Assembly: GCF_000146185.1 (NCBI RefSeq)
Contig: NC_012778.1
Location: 2,032,501-2,096,500, forward strand
From: [Eubacterium] eligens ATCC 27750
GTDB lineage: Bacteria; Bacillota; Clostridia; Lachnospirales; Lachnospiraceae
Direction of reading: 5' to 3'
DNA length: 64,000 nucleotides
Shown: piece after piece, positions 19,443 to 28,480 of the stretch
How positions within the stretch are numbered: position 1 is the first letter of the stretch
How the letters are laid out: every line of letters starts with the position of its first letter
The notes under the pieces: generated by a model
Told to the model about the DNA's origin: nothing
Seen by the model: the letters and a program-made list of their open reading frames with translations, nothing else
Database searches by the model: none
Made by a program: the position numbers and the translations under genes

Positions 19443-19913
19443 TCACATCACAACAAATCTGTATCCAAACACAACAACATAAGCCATAAGTATTGCAACT
19501 GCATAATGAAATCCATGCATCTGCACATGACTCATTCCTAATTCAACCCTGCCAGTCTTCTTAATACACAACTCAACAACTCCTGTAATACCACCTGTTA
19601 CAAGAGAAACAATCAACAACTGTGTTATCAGCGTCTTTCCAAGCAATAATCCAAGTACTGCAAAAAGCTTTACATCTCCCGCGCCAACCGCCTTTATAAT
19701 ATAAAAAATCAGCATTTCCGATAATCCCACCAGGGTTCCAGTTATGTGATTTCCTATATGCTCTCCGGAAAAGCCTCTTATAACAAGCATTATTACTCCC
19801 GCAATATATCCTGCAATAATCAGCCTGTTGGGTATTCTGAATGCTTTTACATCCTCTGATACTGCCCATACAATTAATATCAGCGCAATTCCTGCTGATA
19901 TAACATCTGTCAC
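19443..19913 (-). CDS. A24 prepilin peptidase (canonical GxGD)
   Basis: A 156-residue multi-helix membrane protein with both catalytic aspartates of type IV prepilin peptidases: SEDVKAFRIPN after the first helix and VGAGDVKLFAVLG in the middle. It lacks the methyltransferase domain of PilD, as CpaA/TadV enzymes do. Start is GTG with GGAGGTGG upstream. It is the first gene of the Tad cluster and is the canonical partner to the GLAD-variant peptidase at 11.5 kb; the locus may divide labour between pilin and pseudopilin processing. Confidence 0.88.
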   Translation of the reverse strand: MTDVISAGIALILIVWAVSEDVKAFRIPNRLIIAGYIAGVIMLVIRGFSGEHIGNHITGTLVGLSEMLIFYIIKAVGAGDVKLFAVLGLLLGKTLITQLLIVSLVTGGITGVVELCIKKTGRVELGMSHVQMHGFHYAVAILMAYVVVFGYRFVVM

Positions 19914-20018
19914 TTATCCACCTCCTCAAAAAAAATGTATAGAATTACCATTTAATGCCTATACTTTTAATACAAGGCATTCAATGCCCCTAATCTCAAA
20001 TATTAAGGAGTAATTCTA

Positions 20019-20249
20019 TTGAAAATGTTTGGTAAAAAAAAGAATCCTGCTACATATGATGAAAAATATCTGTTACAGGAACTTATGATGACTAAAAAGG
20101 CTATGTACACTGCCTATTCTAATCTTGATAATGTTACTGATCCTGACCTGATTGACTGTTACATCTACCAGCTTAACTCGGAACAGAAACGGTATAACTA
20201 CCTTCTTGCAAAGGCAAAAGAATCCCAGCTTTCTGCATCTGAATTCTGA
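20019..20249 (+). CDS. DUF2508 (YaaL-like) small protein
   Basis: A 76-residue charged helical protein beginning with KKKNPATYDEKYLLQELMMTKKAM and containing DPDLIDCYIYQLNSEQKRYNYLL, the pattern of DUF2508. In Bacilli the relative YaaL sits beside recR; here it is separate. Function is unknown. The start is TTG with AAGGAG 8 bases before; the ATG two codons on is too far from that site. It diverges from the Tad locus with ~105 bases between. Confidence 0.8.
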   Translation: MKMFGKKKNPATYDEKYLLQELMMTKKAMYTAYSNLDNVTDPDLIDCYIYQLNSEQKRYNYLLAKAKESQLSASEF

Positions 20250-20351
20250 GTTTCATAAGAATTGTTGTGTTGTACAGATACTATATATTCTATTCAATAA
20301 ATTGTCAATACCTTTTCTATATTTTTATTTAAAAAATCATATGAATTCTAA

Positions 20352-20380
20352 TTGACATTTTGCAAAAGCTAATATACCAT
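20352..20380 (+). promoter_or_regulatory. Predicted sigma-A promoter of the GH25 gene
   Basis: A consensus TTGACA is followed after 17 bases by TACCAT, a weak -10. It lies ~60 bases upstream of the muramidase ATG with no other gene between. Confidence 0.4.
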
Positions 20381-20440
20381 TTATACAAGAAATACTTTTT
20401 ATGAATAACTCATAATTAATTATTATAGAGGTGATGCACT

Positions 20441-21448
20441 ATGAAATCGAAGAAAACCAATCCTTTTGTGATAACAACTTTAATATTCTTTATGACAACT
20501 GTAATGTTCGGTCTTCTGACCACCGGTGTCATTATTAAGTACCGAAAATCAACCGTTGCAACTAATACCGATAAGCTTAGCAATGACGAGATTGAGAAAC
20601 TAAAGTCAGAAGAGAAAGAGGATCTTCTTTCTGATATGAAGTTAAGATTCACTAACGGTGAAGGTTCTCTTTCTATACTTAAGAGCTATTTCCCTGATAA
20701 TATAGTCTATGTGAACAATAAGAATCAGTATGTATTTGCGCAGATACTTCCTGAACTTGCGAAGAATAATTATAAGGATGAGAATTTCAAGCAGGATGAT
20801 AAAGGAATTATCACATACAATGAAGACGGTAAAGTTACAACACATATGGGTGTTGATGCTTCGAAGTTTCAGGGGAATATTGACTTTAAGAAATTAAAAG
20901 AACAGGGCGTTGAATTTGCCATGTTAAGATGTGGTTTCAGAAGCTATGGCAATGGAATCCTGAACACTGATTCTTCATTTGATACATTTGCAAAAGACGC
21001 AATAAAGAATAATATTAAGATTGGCGCATACTTCTTCTCATCTGCAATTACGAAACAGGAAGCTATAGAAGAGGCTGATTATGTTCTTGATATTATCAAG
21101 CCTTACAAGATTACATATCCTGTAGTTATTGACTTTGAGGAGATTTCAGGCGATTCATACAGACAGGAGAATCTGACTACTGAAGAACTTACAGATATCA
21201 TAATCGCATTCTGCAACAAGATAGAAAAAGCAGGCTATAAGCCAATGATATATTCCAACCTCAAGGGATTCGTTGGAAGACTTGACCTTACCCGCTTAGA
21301 AAAATATGAGAAGTGGTTTGCCTACTATTCAGACACACCTTACTTCCCATATGAATTCTCTATATGGCAATACACTGAATCAGCTAAGTTAGACGGTGTC
21401 AGTGGTAATACCATAGATCTTAATATTAGTTTTAAAGATTACAATTAA
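20441..21448 (+). CDS. Membrane-anchored GH25 muramidase
   Basis: A 335-residue protein with an uncleaved N-terminal membrane helix (residues ~8-30) and a C-terminal glycoside hydrolase family 25 domain from ~140. The catalytic barrel shows GVDASKFQGNIDF, FAMLRCGFRSYGNG, IGAYFFSSA, VVIDFEEIS (acid/base region) and the closing SIWQYTES. The domain cleaves the MurNAc-GlcNAc bond of peptidoglycan; tethering suggests wall remodelling rather than lysis. GAGGTGATG precedes the ATG. Ends in a 4-base convergent overlap with nudC. Confidence 0.93.
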   Translation: MKSKKTNPFVITTLIFFMTTVMFGLLTTGVIIKYRKSTVATNTDKLSNDEIEKLKSEEKEDLLSDMKLRFTNGEGSLSILKSYFPDNIVYVNNKNQYVFAQILPELAKNNYKDENFKQDDKGIITYNEDGKVTTHMGVDASKFQGNIDFKKLKEQGVEFAMLRCGFRSYGNGILNTDSSFDTFAKDAIKNNIKIGAYFFSSAITKQEAIEEADYVLDIIKPYKITYPVVIDFEEISGDSYRQENLTTEELTDIIIAFCNKIEKAGYKPMIYSNLKGFVGRLDLTRLEKYEKWFAYYSDTPYFPYEFSIWQYTESAKLDGVSGNTIDLNISFKDYN

Positions 21449-22398
21449 TTGTGACTCACATGCTCACTGCGGAATTTCTCAATCATTTCCCTTGTGAGAC
21501 TGATATGGTCATCAATTACATCTATATCATCTGCCTTGACCCATGTGCCGACCGATAACTCATCTTCTTCAAGAGTTATTGTGTCGTCACCGTCAAGCTC
21601 ACAGAAGTAACCAAGAAGCTGAGAACCGCTGAGTCCCCAAGGCTGGCTCTTATAATATGTGATATTTTTAACCTTCACACCTACTTCTTCCATAACTTCT
21701 CTGCTTACAGTTTCCTCTGTTGTTTCACCAATCTCAGTGAATCCGGCAATAAGCGCATAATTCCTGTAAGTTCTTCCCGCATATTTAGTAAGAAGAATTC
21801 TGTCCTTATCTGTAACTGCAACAATAACAGCCGGACATATCTTAGGAAATACCATATTCTTACAGCAGTCACAGCGTAACATTCTCTGCTTGTCATCATG
21901 CTTGAGTGGTTTTCCGCATCTTCCACAGAAATGATTATCCCTGTACCAGCCATACAGATGAAATGCAGTAATAGCCGCATAAGCATGCTCTCTTGGCTGT
22001 GCCTTACGGAAAGAATCGACTCCTATGAATTCATATCCTCTGACGAAAGAATACATATCCTTGTGTACAGCTGAATCAGCCATCTCTCCCAAGAATGTGC
22101 CTCTTTCGAGGCTTCCTGTCTTTCTTGCGAGGAAAAAATGTTCCTCATCAATTGACAACAGATATATGAATTCAAAGTTATCCACAGCTTTGTCTCCGTA
22201 AGAGGACTTTATCCCCTGAACGAACTCATCATACTGTGGATATATTAATACATTTTCTTCAGGATTCTGTGAGTTAAAATGTCCTGATGGTCTTGCAAGC
22301 AACGAGGAACCCTGAAAATAAAACACAGTGTCCTCATTGCCTGACTTAAGATTCTTATACTGATTGTCCAGATGTTTTGGCCATATATCCTGTATCAT
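21445..22398 (-). CDS. nudC: NAD(+)/NADH diphosphatase (NudC type)
   Basis: A protein of ~317 residues from ATG 22398 (upstream codons overlap the previous gene). It has the NudC zinc ribbon, Cys at ~158, 161, 176 and 179 (FCGRCGKP...CDCCK), and a complete Nudix box at ~219-241 (G-x5-E-x7-REVMEEVGV). The downstream SQPWGLSGSQLLGYF matches the SQPWPFP-x-S-LM signature of NudC, but with LSG in place of FPxS, a mild deviation. NudC cleaves NAD(H) and can remove NAD caps from RNA. The gene start overlaps the stop of the metallochaperone-like gene. Confidence 0.88.
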   Translation of the reverse strand: MIQDIWPKHLDNQYKNLKSGNEDTVFYFQGSSLLARPSGHFNSQNPEENVLIYPQYDEFVQGIKSSYGDKAVDNFEFIYLLSIDEEHFFLARKTGSLERGTFLGEMADSAVHKDMYSFVRGYEFIGVDSFRKAQPREHAYAAITAFHLYGWYRDNHFCGRCGKPLKHDDKQRMLRCDCCKNMVFPKICPAVIVAVTDKDRILLTKYAGRTYRNYALIAGFTEIGETTEETVSREVMEEVGVKVKNITYYKSQPWGLSGSQLLGYFCELDGDDTITLEEDELSVGTWVKADDIDVIDDHISLTREMIEKFRSEHVSHN

Positions 22399-22399
22399 A

Positions 22400-23347
22400 T
22401 CAGAAGAACACCATCTCTTCCTTAGGTGCACCTGTCTTTTCTACGCTTTCAACGTAAAGAACAGGACCTTTCTTCTTATACGCCATCTGGAATTCATACT
22501 TAATAGTAGCTGTAACCCATATCCATTCTCTGTTCTCAAGAGAAGCTATGTTGTTGTAGAAGCTGATATAACCAATAAACTGTGTATCTTCTGCACAGCA
22601 TGTCATAACCTTTCTTCCCGGAACGAAATTCTTATCCTTAAAGTACTTATTCTTAAGAACCTGTCCCTTGAATCTTACCTTCTTACCTGCGTATACTTCC
22701 GGTCTTTCAGACACATCCATATACCAGATACCATAATCTTCGTCATCAACCTGAATAACATCAGCATTGATGTCGTATGGAAGCTGTTCAGATATAGCAA
22801 CCTGGTCACCCTTCTCGTCCTCGAAGATAATCTGAAGTGCAGGATTTAATGCTCTCATGCTTCTTCTGTAGCTGCCAAGATCCATACCTGACTTGCATCT
22901 GTTAAAGATAACCATGTCCGCATATTTAACAGACTCTGCAATAATAGACTTCATGTTAGCCCACTGTAAGCCAAATGAATTAGCATCAACTAAAGTTATA
23001 GACTGGTATACCTGCCATCCTCTTGGCTTCTCACTTCCAAGAATAAGTGCTGGATCCCACATTCCGTTATATTCAACAATAACAATCCATGGATCATACT
23101 TCTTGTCCAGTTCATTAAGAGTCTTGATATTAAAATCTTCCTTCTCTACAACAACCATATCAACTCCGTTGTCCTTAAGAAGCTTCTCGCTATACTCCTC
23201 TTCACCTTCTTCACACACAATAAGAAGTTTATTCTTAGCGTCTGCAAACTGTCCCATTGCTATAGTATCGGAGATAAATCTTGTTTTACCACTGTCAAGC
23301 TGACCGTTAATCAAGAAAATCGGAATCTGATATTCCTCATTTGCCAT
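22400..23347 (-). CDS. CobW-like P-loop protein fused to DUF1980/YcgQ-like domain
   Basis: Start at ATG 23347 is supported by GAGG 6 bases before. The N-terminal half has a G3E-type P-loop (INGQLDSGKTRFI, ~13-25), strand-WIVIVEYNGMW, and FNRCKSGMD where GTPases carry NKxD. The C-terminal ~115 residues (GQVLKNKYF...FVPGRKVMTCCAEDTQFIGYIS) resemble the C-terminal domain of YcgQ/DUF1980 proteins, whose RxxMxCCAAD block is recognisable. In Bacillus ycgR-ycgQ neighbour the zinc-regulated CobW protein YciC, so the fusion with an adjacent CobW protein points to metal handling. The exact metal is not determinable. Confidence 0.7.
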   Translation of the reverse strand: MANEEYQIPIFLINGQLDSGKTRFISDTIAMGQFADAKNKLLIVCEEGEEEYSEKLLKDNGVDMVVVEKEDFNIKTLNELDKKYDPWIVIVEYNGMWDPALILGSEKPRGWQVYQSITLVDANSFGLQWANMKSIIAESVKYADMVIFNRCKSGMDLGSYRRSMRALNPALQIIFEDEKGDQVAISEQLPYDINADVIQVDDEDYGIWYMDVSERPEVYAGKKVRFKGQVLKNKYFKDKNFVPGRKVMTCCAEDTQFIGYISFYNNIASLENREWIWVTATIKYEFQMAYKKKGPVLYVESVEKTGAPKEEMVFF

Positions 23348-23428
23348 ATTTATCCTCATTTCCGCGCATTTGCGCTATCATTTCATTATAAATGCGTTGT
23401 AAAAATGTGTTCTTCTATTAAACACTGA

Positions 23429-24571
23429 TTAAACTTCAAAAAGTTCCTTAAGTGCATCTTCCTTAAGTTCAGAACCGATTACACAGATTCTTCCTGTGAA
23501 ATCAGCACTTCCCTCACGAATCTCATATTCTTCTGGTACAAGGTCGAAATACATCCATGTTCCATCTGTGCAAGGAAGCATACCCTTAGAACGGAGAACC
23601 TTACCATAATCTTCACTCTCAGAAAGCTTCTTTAATATGCTGTCAAGCTCTGCCTTCTCATACTTCTTAGGAGTCTCTGTTCCCCAGCTTGTAAATACGT
23701 CATCTGCATGGTGATGGTGATGATCATGCTCATGGTCATGATGATGTTCGTGCTCGTGGTCGTGGTCGTGATGATGCTCATGTTCCTCATCATGGTCATG
23801 ATGATGCTCATGCTCGTGGTCGTGATGATGCTCATGCTCGTCATCATCATCATCATCATGTCCGCCGCAACAGCAGCACTCTCCATCTTCATGATGATGA
23901 TGGTGGTGGTGCTCCTTCTCATGCTCCTCATAAGCCTTCTGCGCTGCCTCTGCAAGCATGTCTAATTCAAGGTTAGTAACATTCTCCATTGCACCAAGAA
24001 TCTTAGTTCCGTCAATATCATCCCAAGGAGTTGTGATAATATGTGCATTAGGATTAACACTCTTAATAAGCTCAATAGCTGTCTTTAACTTCTCTTCAGA
24101 AACATTCTGTGTTCTGCTTAAAATAACAGTTCCTGCATGCTCAATCTGGTTATTAAAGAATTCACCAAAATTCTTCATATATACCTTAACCTTAGATGCA
24201 TCTGCAACTGTTGAAGCACTGTTAAGAACGATTTCATTCTCAATGTGAAGGTCTTTAACCGCTTTGATAACATCTGAAAGCTTGCCTACTCCTGAAGGCT
24301 CAATAATAATTCTGTCTGGATGATACTTATCAACAACCTCCTTAAGAGAAGTTCCGAAATCACCAACAAGTGAACAGCAGATGCATCCTGAATTCATCTC
24401 TCTTATCTCAACACCAGAATCTTTAAGGAATCCTCCATCAATACCGATTTCACCGAACTCATTCTCAATAAGAACTACCTGCTCTCCCTTTAAGGCTTCC
24501 TTTAAAAGCTTACTTATAAGAGTTGTTTTACCTGCTCCCAAAAAGCCTGAAATTATATCTACTTTAGTCAT
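23429..24571 (-). CDS. CobW/COG0523 metallochaperone-like GTPase with His-rich loop
   Basis: About 380 residues from ATG 24571 (AAAGG upstream). Walker A FLGAGKTT at ~10-17; the metal-site motif GCICCSL at ~62-68; EPSG Walker B-like at ~91-94; a CobW C-terminal domain after ~290. Between ~217 and 288 lies an extreme His/Asp/Glu tract with a CCCC cluster at ~232-235, expected to bind zinc or a similar metal. The nucleotide specificity motif NKxD is replaced by SRTQ (~152-155). COG0523 proteins deliver metals to client proteins. It is followed after 81 bases by the CobW-DUF1980 fusion, probably the same transcript. Confidence 0.88.
   Translation of the reverse strand: MTKVDIISGFLGAGKTTLISKLLKEALKGEQVVLIENEFGEIGIDGGFLKDSGVEIREMNSGCICCSLVGDFGTSLKEVVDKYHPDRIIIEPSGVGKLSDVIKAVKDLHIENEIVLNSASTVADASKVKVYMKNFGEFFNNQIEHAGTVILSRTQNVSEEKLKTAIELIKSVNPNAHIITTPWDDIDGTKILGAMENVTNLELDMLAEAAQKAYEEHEKEHHHHHHHEDGECCCCGGHDDDDDDEHEHHHDHEHEHHHDHDEEHEHHHDHDHEHEHHHDHEHDHHHHHADDVFTSWGTETPKKYEKAELDSILKKLSESEDYGKVLRSKGMLPCTDGTWMYFDLVPEEYEIREGSADFTGRICVIGSELKEDALKELFEV
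23707..23920 (-). repeat. Low-complexity CAY/GAY repeat encoding the His-rich tract
   Basis: Short imperfect tandem units built from CAT, CAC, GAT, GAC, GAG and GAA codons, coding mainly alternating His and Asp/Glu. It is slippage-prone and likely varies in length between strains. It also produces spurious Met-rich ORFs on the other frames. Confidence 0.8.
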
Positions 24572-24686
24572 CTTAATCAACCTTTCTGCAGTATATGACT
24601 GCTCTTTTATCTCATATTTTCAATTATACACTTCTTGTCAATCCCTATTTGAAAAGAAAATGTAAAATTTTATTAAAAATATTTAA

Positions 24687-25640
24687 TCAGACAGAGATTC
24701 CCATGCTCTGTCTTAATTCATCTGCCTTCTCGCCAATCTTTCTTAGCCTGTGGTTTACACCCGATTTACCAACCTGAGGGTCTAACAGCTCACCTAATCC
24801 CTGAAGACTCATGTCAGGATTCTCGAGTCTTAAAAGAGCAACCTGCATCAGACTGTCACTTAAACTGTCAAGCCCGACAGTATCTCTTATAAGTTCAATA
24901 TCCTTAATCTGCTTGACCGCCGCTTCAATTGTCTTGTTAAGATTAGCAGTCTCACAGTTTACCTTTCTGTTGACATCATTACTGATTCCCTTAAGAATCA
25001 TGACATTGTAAAGATTCATCTGTGATACAACCGCTCCCATAAGATTAAGCGTATCAGTAATATTATTGCCTTCTTTCATATACACAACAAAACTGTTTTT
25101 TCTTACAATAACCTTGGCATCGAGTCCGAAAAAACGCAGCATATCCATAAGAATATCAGCGTCCTCCTCATATTTGCACACAATCTCATAGTGATAGAAC
25201 TTGTTGGGGTCACTTATAGAACCTCGTTCCATAAAAGCTCCTCTTATAAATGCTTTCTTACAGCAGTCCATAGCTACAATTCTTGCGTCAACAAACACCG
25301 GTTCAATCTGTGTAAACCGGTCGTCGCACCATTTTAATGTCTGCAATATCTTAGCAACATCACTCTGTCTGGTTATCCTTATAATAGTTTCCTTGCCATT
25401 CTTAACCATTTCATTCGTATCAGCATCCATCTTAATGCTAAATATTCTCAATAACAGGTCACTGAATTTCTCAACTGACAATTCGTTCTCTGTAACGAAT
25501 TCCAGACATAATTCTCCATTATCTGTCTCGCTTACATTGCCAGACATTCCCATAAACGCAGCAAATTCCGCAATCTGGCAATGCCTCGCGGAATCTGTTT
25601 TCTTAACTAACTCTTCTTTTACTTCTGATGAAAACGACAT
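24687..25640 (-). CDS. whiA: WhiA, LAGLIDADG-like/HTH regulator
   Basis: A 317-residue protein starting SFSSEVKEELV, the signature start of WhiA. The N-terminal half is a homing-endonuclease-like fold (KKAFIRGAFMERGSISDP, YHYEIVCKYEEDADILMDMLRFFGL), and the C-terminal half a helix-turn-helix (ALLRLENPDMSLQGLGELLDPQVGKSGVNHRLRKIGE). In Firmicutes WhiA binds DNA and influences division and chromosome segregation. It follows rapZ within 2 bases; the whiA-rapZ pairing is conserved in Gram-positives. Confidence 0.96.
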   Translation of the reverse strand: MSFSSEVKEELVKKTDSARHCQIAEFAAFMGMSGNVSETDNGELCLEFVTENELSVEKFSDLLLRIFSIKMDADTNEMVKNGKETIIRITRQSDVAKILQTLKWCDDRFTQIEPVFVDARIVAMDCCKKAFIRGAFMERGSISDPNKFYHYEIVCKYEEDADILMDMLRFFGLDAKVIVRKNSFVVYMKEGNNITDTLNLMGAVVSQMNLYNVMILKGISNDVNRKVNCETANLNKTIEAAVKQIKDIELIRDTVGLDSLSDSLMQVALLRLENPDMSLQGLGELLDPQVGKSGVNHRLRKIGEKADELRQSMGISV

Positions 25641-25642
25641 AC

Positions 25643-26521
25643 TTAACCTTTTCTCTTAGAATCTTTCTCAATATCTCTATGCTCAACCTTGCATCCATAC
25701 TCAGTCCTGCTTATAAGCTTATAGATTTCATTAGCAAGAGTAACTGAACGATGCTTTCCTCCTGTACAGCCAATTGCAATAACAAGGCTGTTCTTTCCTT
25801 CCTTAACATAATTAGGCAGAAGGAACTTCAATAAATCATCTATCTTTTCCAGAAATTCTGTTGTCTCCGGAGCTTTCTTCACATAATCCTGTACAGGCTT
25901 ATCATTACCGGTAAGGTATTTAAGTTCTTCAATATAATATGGATTAGGCAGAAATCTCACATCAAACACAAGATCTGCGTCTGCAGGTATTCCATATTTG
26001 AAACCAAAAGAAAGAACTGTAACAAACAGATTCTTGAAATTCTTATCGTCAAAGAATATGCCCTCAAGCTCTGCCTTAAGTTCCCTTGTAAGCATCTGAC
26101 TTGTGTCAATGATAACATCTGCTCTTTTCTTTAAGAACTTAAGCTCATCTCTTTCCAGCTTTATTACATTATCTATTCTGTCATGATCGTCCATTGCAAG
26201 CGGATGTGTTCTTCGCGTTTCCTTGTATCGTTTTACAAGTACCTCATCACTTGATTCAAGAAACAGAATTGTATAGTTAAAATGCTTATTAATCATATCA
26301 TCAAGCACTGAATCCAGCTCAGCAAGTGCGTGACCACTTCTTATATCTACACCAATTGCTATGTTGCTATATCCGTCTTCTCCCGCATTGGCAAGCTCTG
26401 CAAACTTAGGAATCAGAGAGATTGGCATATTATCGACACAATAATATCCCTCATCTTCTAATACATTAAGTGCTGTAGATTTACCTGCACCTGACATACC
26501 TGTAACAATAATCATCTTCAT
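25643..26521 (-). CDS. rapZ: RapZ (YvcJ) nucleotide-binding protein
   Basis: A 292-residue protein with Walker A TGMSGAGKSTAL at the N-terminus, the FLESSDEVLVKRYKETRRTHPL block, and the C-terminal IAIGCTGGKHRSVTLANEI, all diagnostic of RapZ/YvcJ. E. coli RapZ binds small RNAs controlling GlmS; in Gram-positives YvcJ hydrolyses GTP and affects competence and wall metabolism. Placed between murB and whiA in one direction, 60 bases from murB. Confidence 0.96.
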   Translation of the reverse strand: MKMIIVTGMSGAGKSTALNVLEDEGYYCVDNMPISLIPKFAELANAGEDGYSNIAIGVDIRSGHALAELDSVLDDMINKHFNYTILFLESSDEVLVKRYKETRRTHPLAMDDHDRIDNVIKLERDELKFLKKRADVIIDTSQMLTRELKAELEGIFFDDKNFKNLFVTVLSFGFKYGIPADADLVFDVRFLPNPYYIEELKYLTGNDKPVQDYVKKAPETTEFLEKIDDLLKFLLPNYVKEGKNSLVIAIGCTGGKHRSVTLANEIYKLISRTEYGCKVEHRDIEKDSKRKG

Positions 26522-26581
26522 CTTATCATCTTCTCTTTCTTATCTGCCTTTAATTACTGGTCTGTTTAATTATAACAAGCC

Positions 26582-27517
26582 TTAGAATCCAACCTTTACA
26601 ACTTCCAGTTCCAGCCCGACACCGAACTTTCCCATAACTTCACTCTTAATATAATCCGTAAGCTCGCATACATCCTTCGCAGTTGCATCGCCCTTATTGA
26701 CAACGAATCCGGCATGCTTCTCCGATACCTGTGCGCCACCTCTTGCACAACCCTTAAGACCTGCATCCTCAATAAGCTTTGCTGCAAAATATCCTTCCGG
26801 TCTTTTAAATGTGCTTCCGGCACTAGGATACTCAAGTGGCTGCTTCTGCCTTCTCTTAGCTGCCAGCTCTGAGATATTATTTCTTATTATATCCGGTTCA
26901 CCTTTTCTTAATTTCAAAGTTGCTTCAAGAACAATCATATTGCTTTTCGCTACAATACTTGTTCTGTATCCAAGCTCAAGTTCATCTGCTGAAAGCTCCC
27001 TGATAACACCTTCATCATCAATAACCTTTGCACTGACAAGAATATCCTTGAACTCCCCGCCATAAGCACCTGCATTCATTCTTACAGCACCACCTATGCA
27101 GCCCGGAATACCTGTTGCAAATTCAAATCCAGCAATTCCATTAGCAGCAAGCTGGTTGCCAAGTCTTGTAAGCTTCATACCTGCACTTGCTTTGACAAGC
27201 ACTTCATCTGAATTATCCTGTGAATCCTGCAGAAACTCATAATCTGAAAAACCATCGCCAAGCTCAACTACAACTCCCCTGAAGCCTTCATCACTCACAA
27301 GAATATTACTGCCATTTCCAATAACAATATATTTAATGTCCGATTTTTTCAAAAATGCGATAACATCTGCTATCTGCTTTTCTGCCTGTGGTGTTACATA
27401 ATAATCTGCAGCACCTCCGATTCTGAATGTAGTATGTGTCTTCATTAGTTCACCTGTTCTTACATTCCCGGCACCAAGCATTGATATTAATGCTTCTGAT
27501 AACATTTTATTATCCAT
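26582..27517 (-). CDS. murB: UDP-N-acetylenolpyruvoylglucosamine reductase
   Basis: A 311-residue FAD enzyme of peptidoglycan precursor synthesis, reducing UDP-GlcNAc-enolpyruvate with NADPH. Visible motifs: FRIGGAADYYVTP, the FAD-site GNGSNILVSDEGF, AGAYGGEFKD, the LGYRTSI block lacking an extra loop (type II MurB), PSAGSTFKRPEGYFAAKLIEDAGLKG with the catalytic Ser, and a C-terminal Glu-containing GLELEVV. Length is normal for type II enzymes. It lies 21 bases downstream of the ROK kinase stop region on the same strand. Confidence 0.96.
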   Translation of the reverse strand: MDNKMLSEALISMLGAGNVRTGELMKTHTTFRIGGAADYYVTPQAEKQIADVIAFLKKSDIKYIVIGNGSNILVSDEGFRGVVVELGDGFSDYEFLQDSQDNSDEVLVKASAGMKLTRLGNQLAANGIAGFEFATGIPGCIGGAVRMNAGAYGGEFKDILVSAKVIDDEGVIRELSADELELGYRTSIVAKSNMIVLEATLKLRKGEPDIIRNNISELAAKRRQKQPLEYPSAGSTFKRPEGYFAAKLIEDAGLKGCARGGAQVSEKHAGFVVNKGDATAKDVCELTDYIKSEVMGKFGVGLELEVVKVGF

Positions 27518-27538
27518 ATAATCTCACTATCCTTAATA

Positions 27539-28480
27539 CTAATTTCCAAGAATAAGCTTTGCTGCTCCATACATTCCTGCATCATTACCAAGAGCAGCCT
27601 TAACTATCTTAGTCTGTCTGCTCGCATGGAACACACATTCCTTATAATACTTATCAATAAGATTGATAAAATATTCCCCTGCGGCAGAAACTCCGCCACC
27701 AATTACAAATACCTCCGGGTCAACCATTCCCGCTGCACATGCAAGTCCTTTTCCAAGATACCTGCATACATACTCTGTTACCTGTATAGCAAGGGCATCT
27801 CCTCCCTTAGCCTCGTCAAATATAACCTTTGCCGATATGTATGGCACACTTCTTAAAGATGAAGGCATGTCACTTTCTGCAAGCATACGGTTAGCCGTTC
27901 TTACAATTCCAGTTGCAGAAGCAACCTGCTCAAGACAGCCCTTCTTTCCACAGTTACAGCTCTCAGTCTCACCTTCAACAAGTGGAAGATGACCTATCTC
28001 ACCTGCTGCACCGTTAAATCCATAAAGAGGCTTTCCATCAATAATAACTCCACCGCCTACACCGGTTCCAATCGTCACCATTACCATGCTGTTATATTCG
28101 CTTCCACCGCCTACCCAGAATTCTCCGAGTGCTGCCATATTTGCATCATTACCAATCTTAACAGGAATACCTGTAAGCTCAGACAGTGCATTGGCTGCAT
28201 TAAATACTCCCCAGCCCAAGTTGATACATTTGTTGACAGTTCCATCCTCAAGACATGCACCAGGAAGTCCCATTCCGATTCCTGCCACATCCTCTGTTGT
28301 CATATTCATATCTGCAAGAACGCCCTTGATATACTCACTTATATCAGGCAGAATCAGGCTTCCACCCTCATCCTTTCTTGTAGGAATCTCTTCTTTTCTT
28401 AACAGCTCACCTTCTTTAGAAAATGTACCACATTTGCAGGTTGTTCCTCCAACATCAATTCCAAATATAATCTTACTCAT
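27539..28480 (-). CDS. ROK-family glucokinase
   Basis: A ~313-residue ROK protein: ATP-binding FGIDVGGTTCKCG at the start, GIGMGLPG, the sugar-site GNDANMAALGEFWVGGG, TIGTGVGGGVIIDG, and the zinc motif CNCGKKGCLEQVAS. The absence of an N-terminal HTH makes it a kinase rather than a NagC/XylR repressor. Likely converts glucose to glucose-6-phosphate. I start at the second ATG (28480) because GGAGGGG is then 9 bases away; the ATG at 28486 is also possible. Both lie inside the end of hprK. Neighbouring hprK links it to carbon control. Confidence 0.9.
   Translation of the reverse strand: MSKIIFGIDVGGTTCKCGTFSKEGELLRKEEIPTRKDEGGSLILPDISEYIKGVLADMNMTTEDVAGIGMGLPGACLEDGTVNKCINLGWGVFNAANALSELTGIPVKIGNDANMAALGEFWVGGGSEYNSMVMVTIGTGVGGGVIIDGKPLYGFNGAAGEIGHLPLVEGETESCNCGKKGCLEQVASATGIVRTANRMLAESDMPSSLRSVPYISAKVIFDEAKGGDALAIQVTEYVCRYLGKGLACAAGMVDPEVFVIGGGVSAAGEYFINLIDKYYKECVFHASRQTKIVKAALGNDAGMYGAAKLILGN

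Noticed and set aside
23632..23965. Met-rich ORFs opposite or frame-shifted to the His-rich tract
   Set aside because: Products are low-complexity shadows of CAT/GAT repeats.
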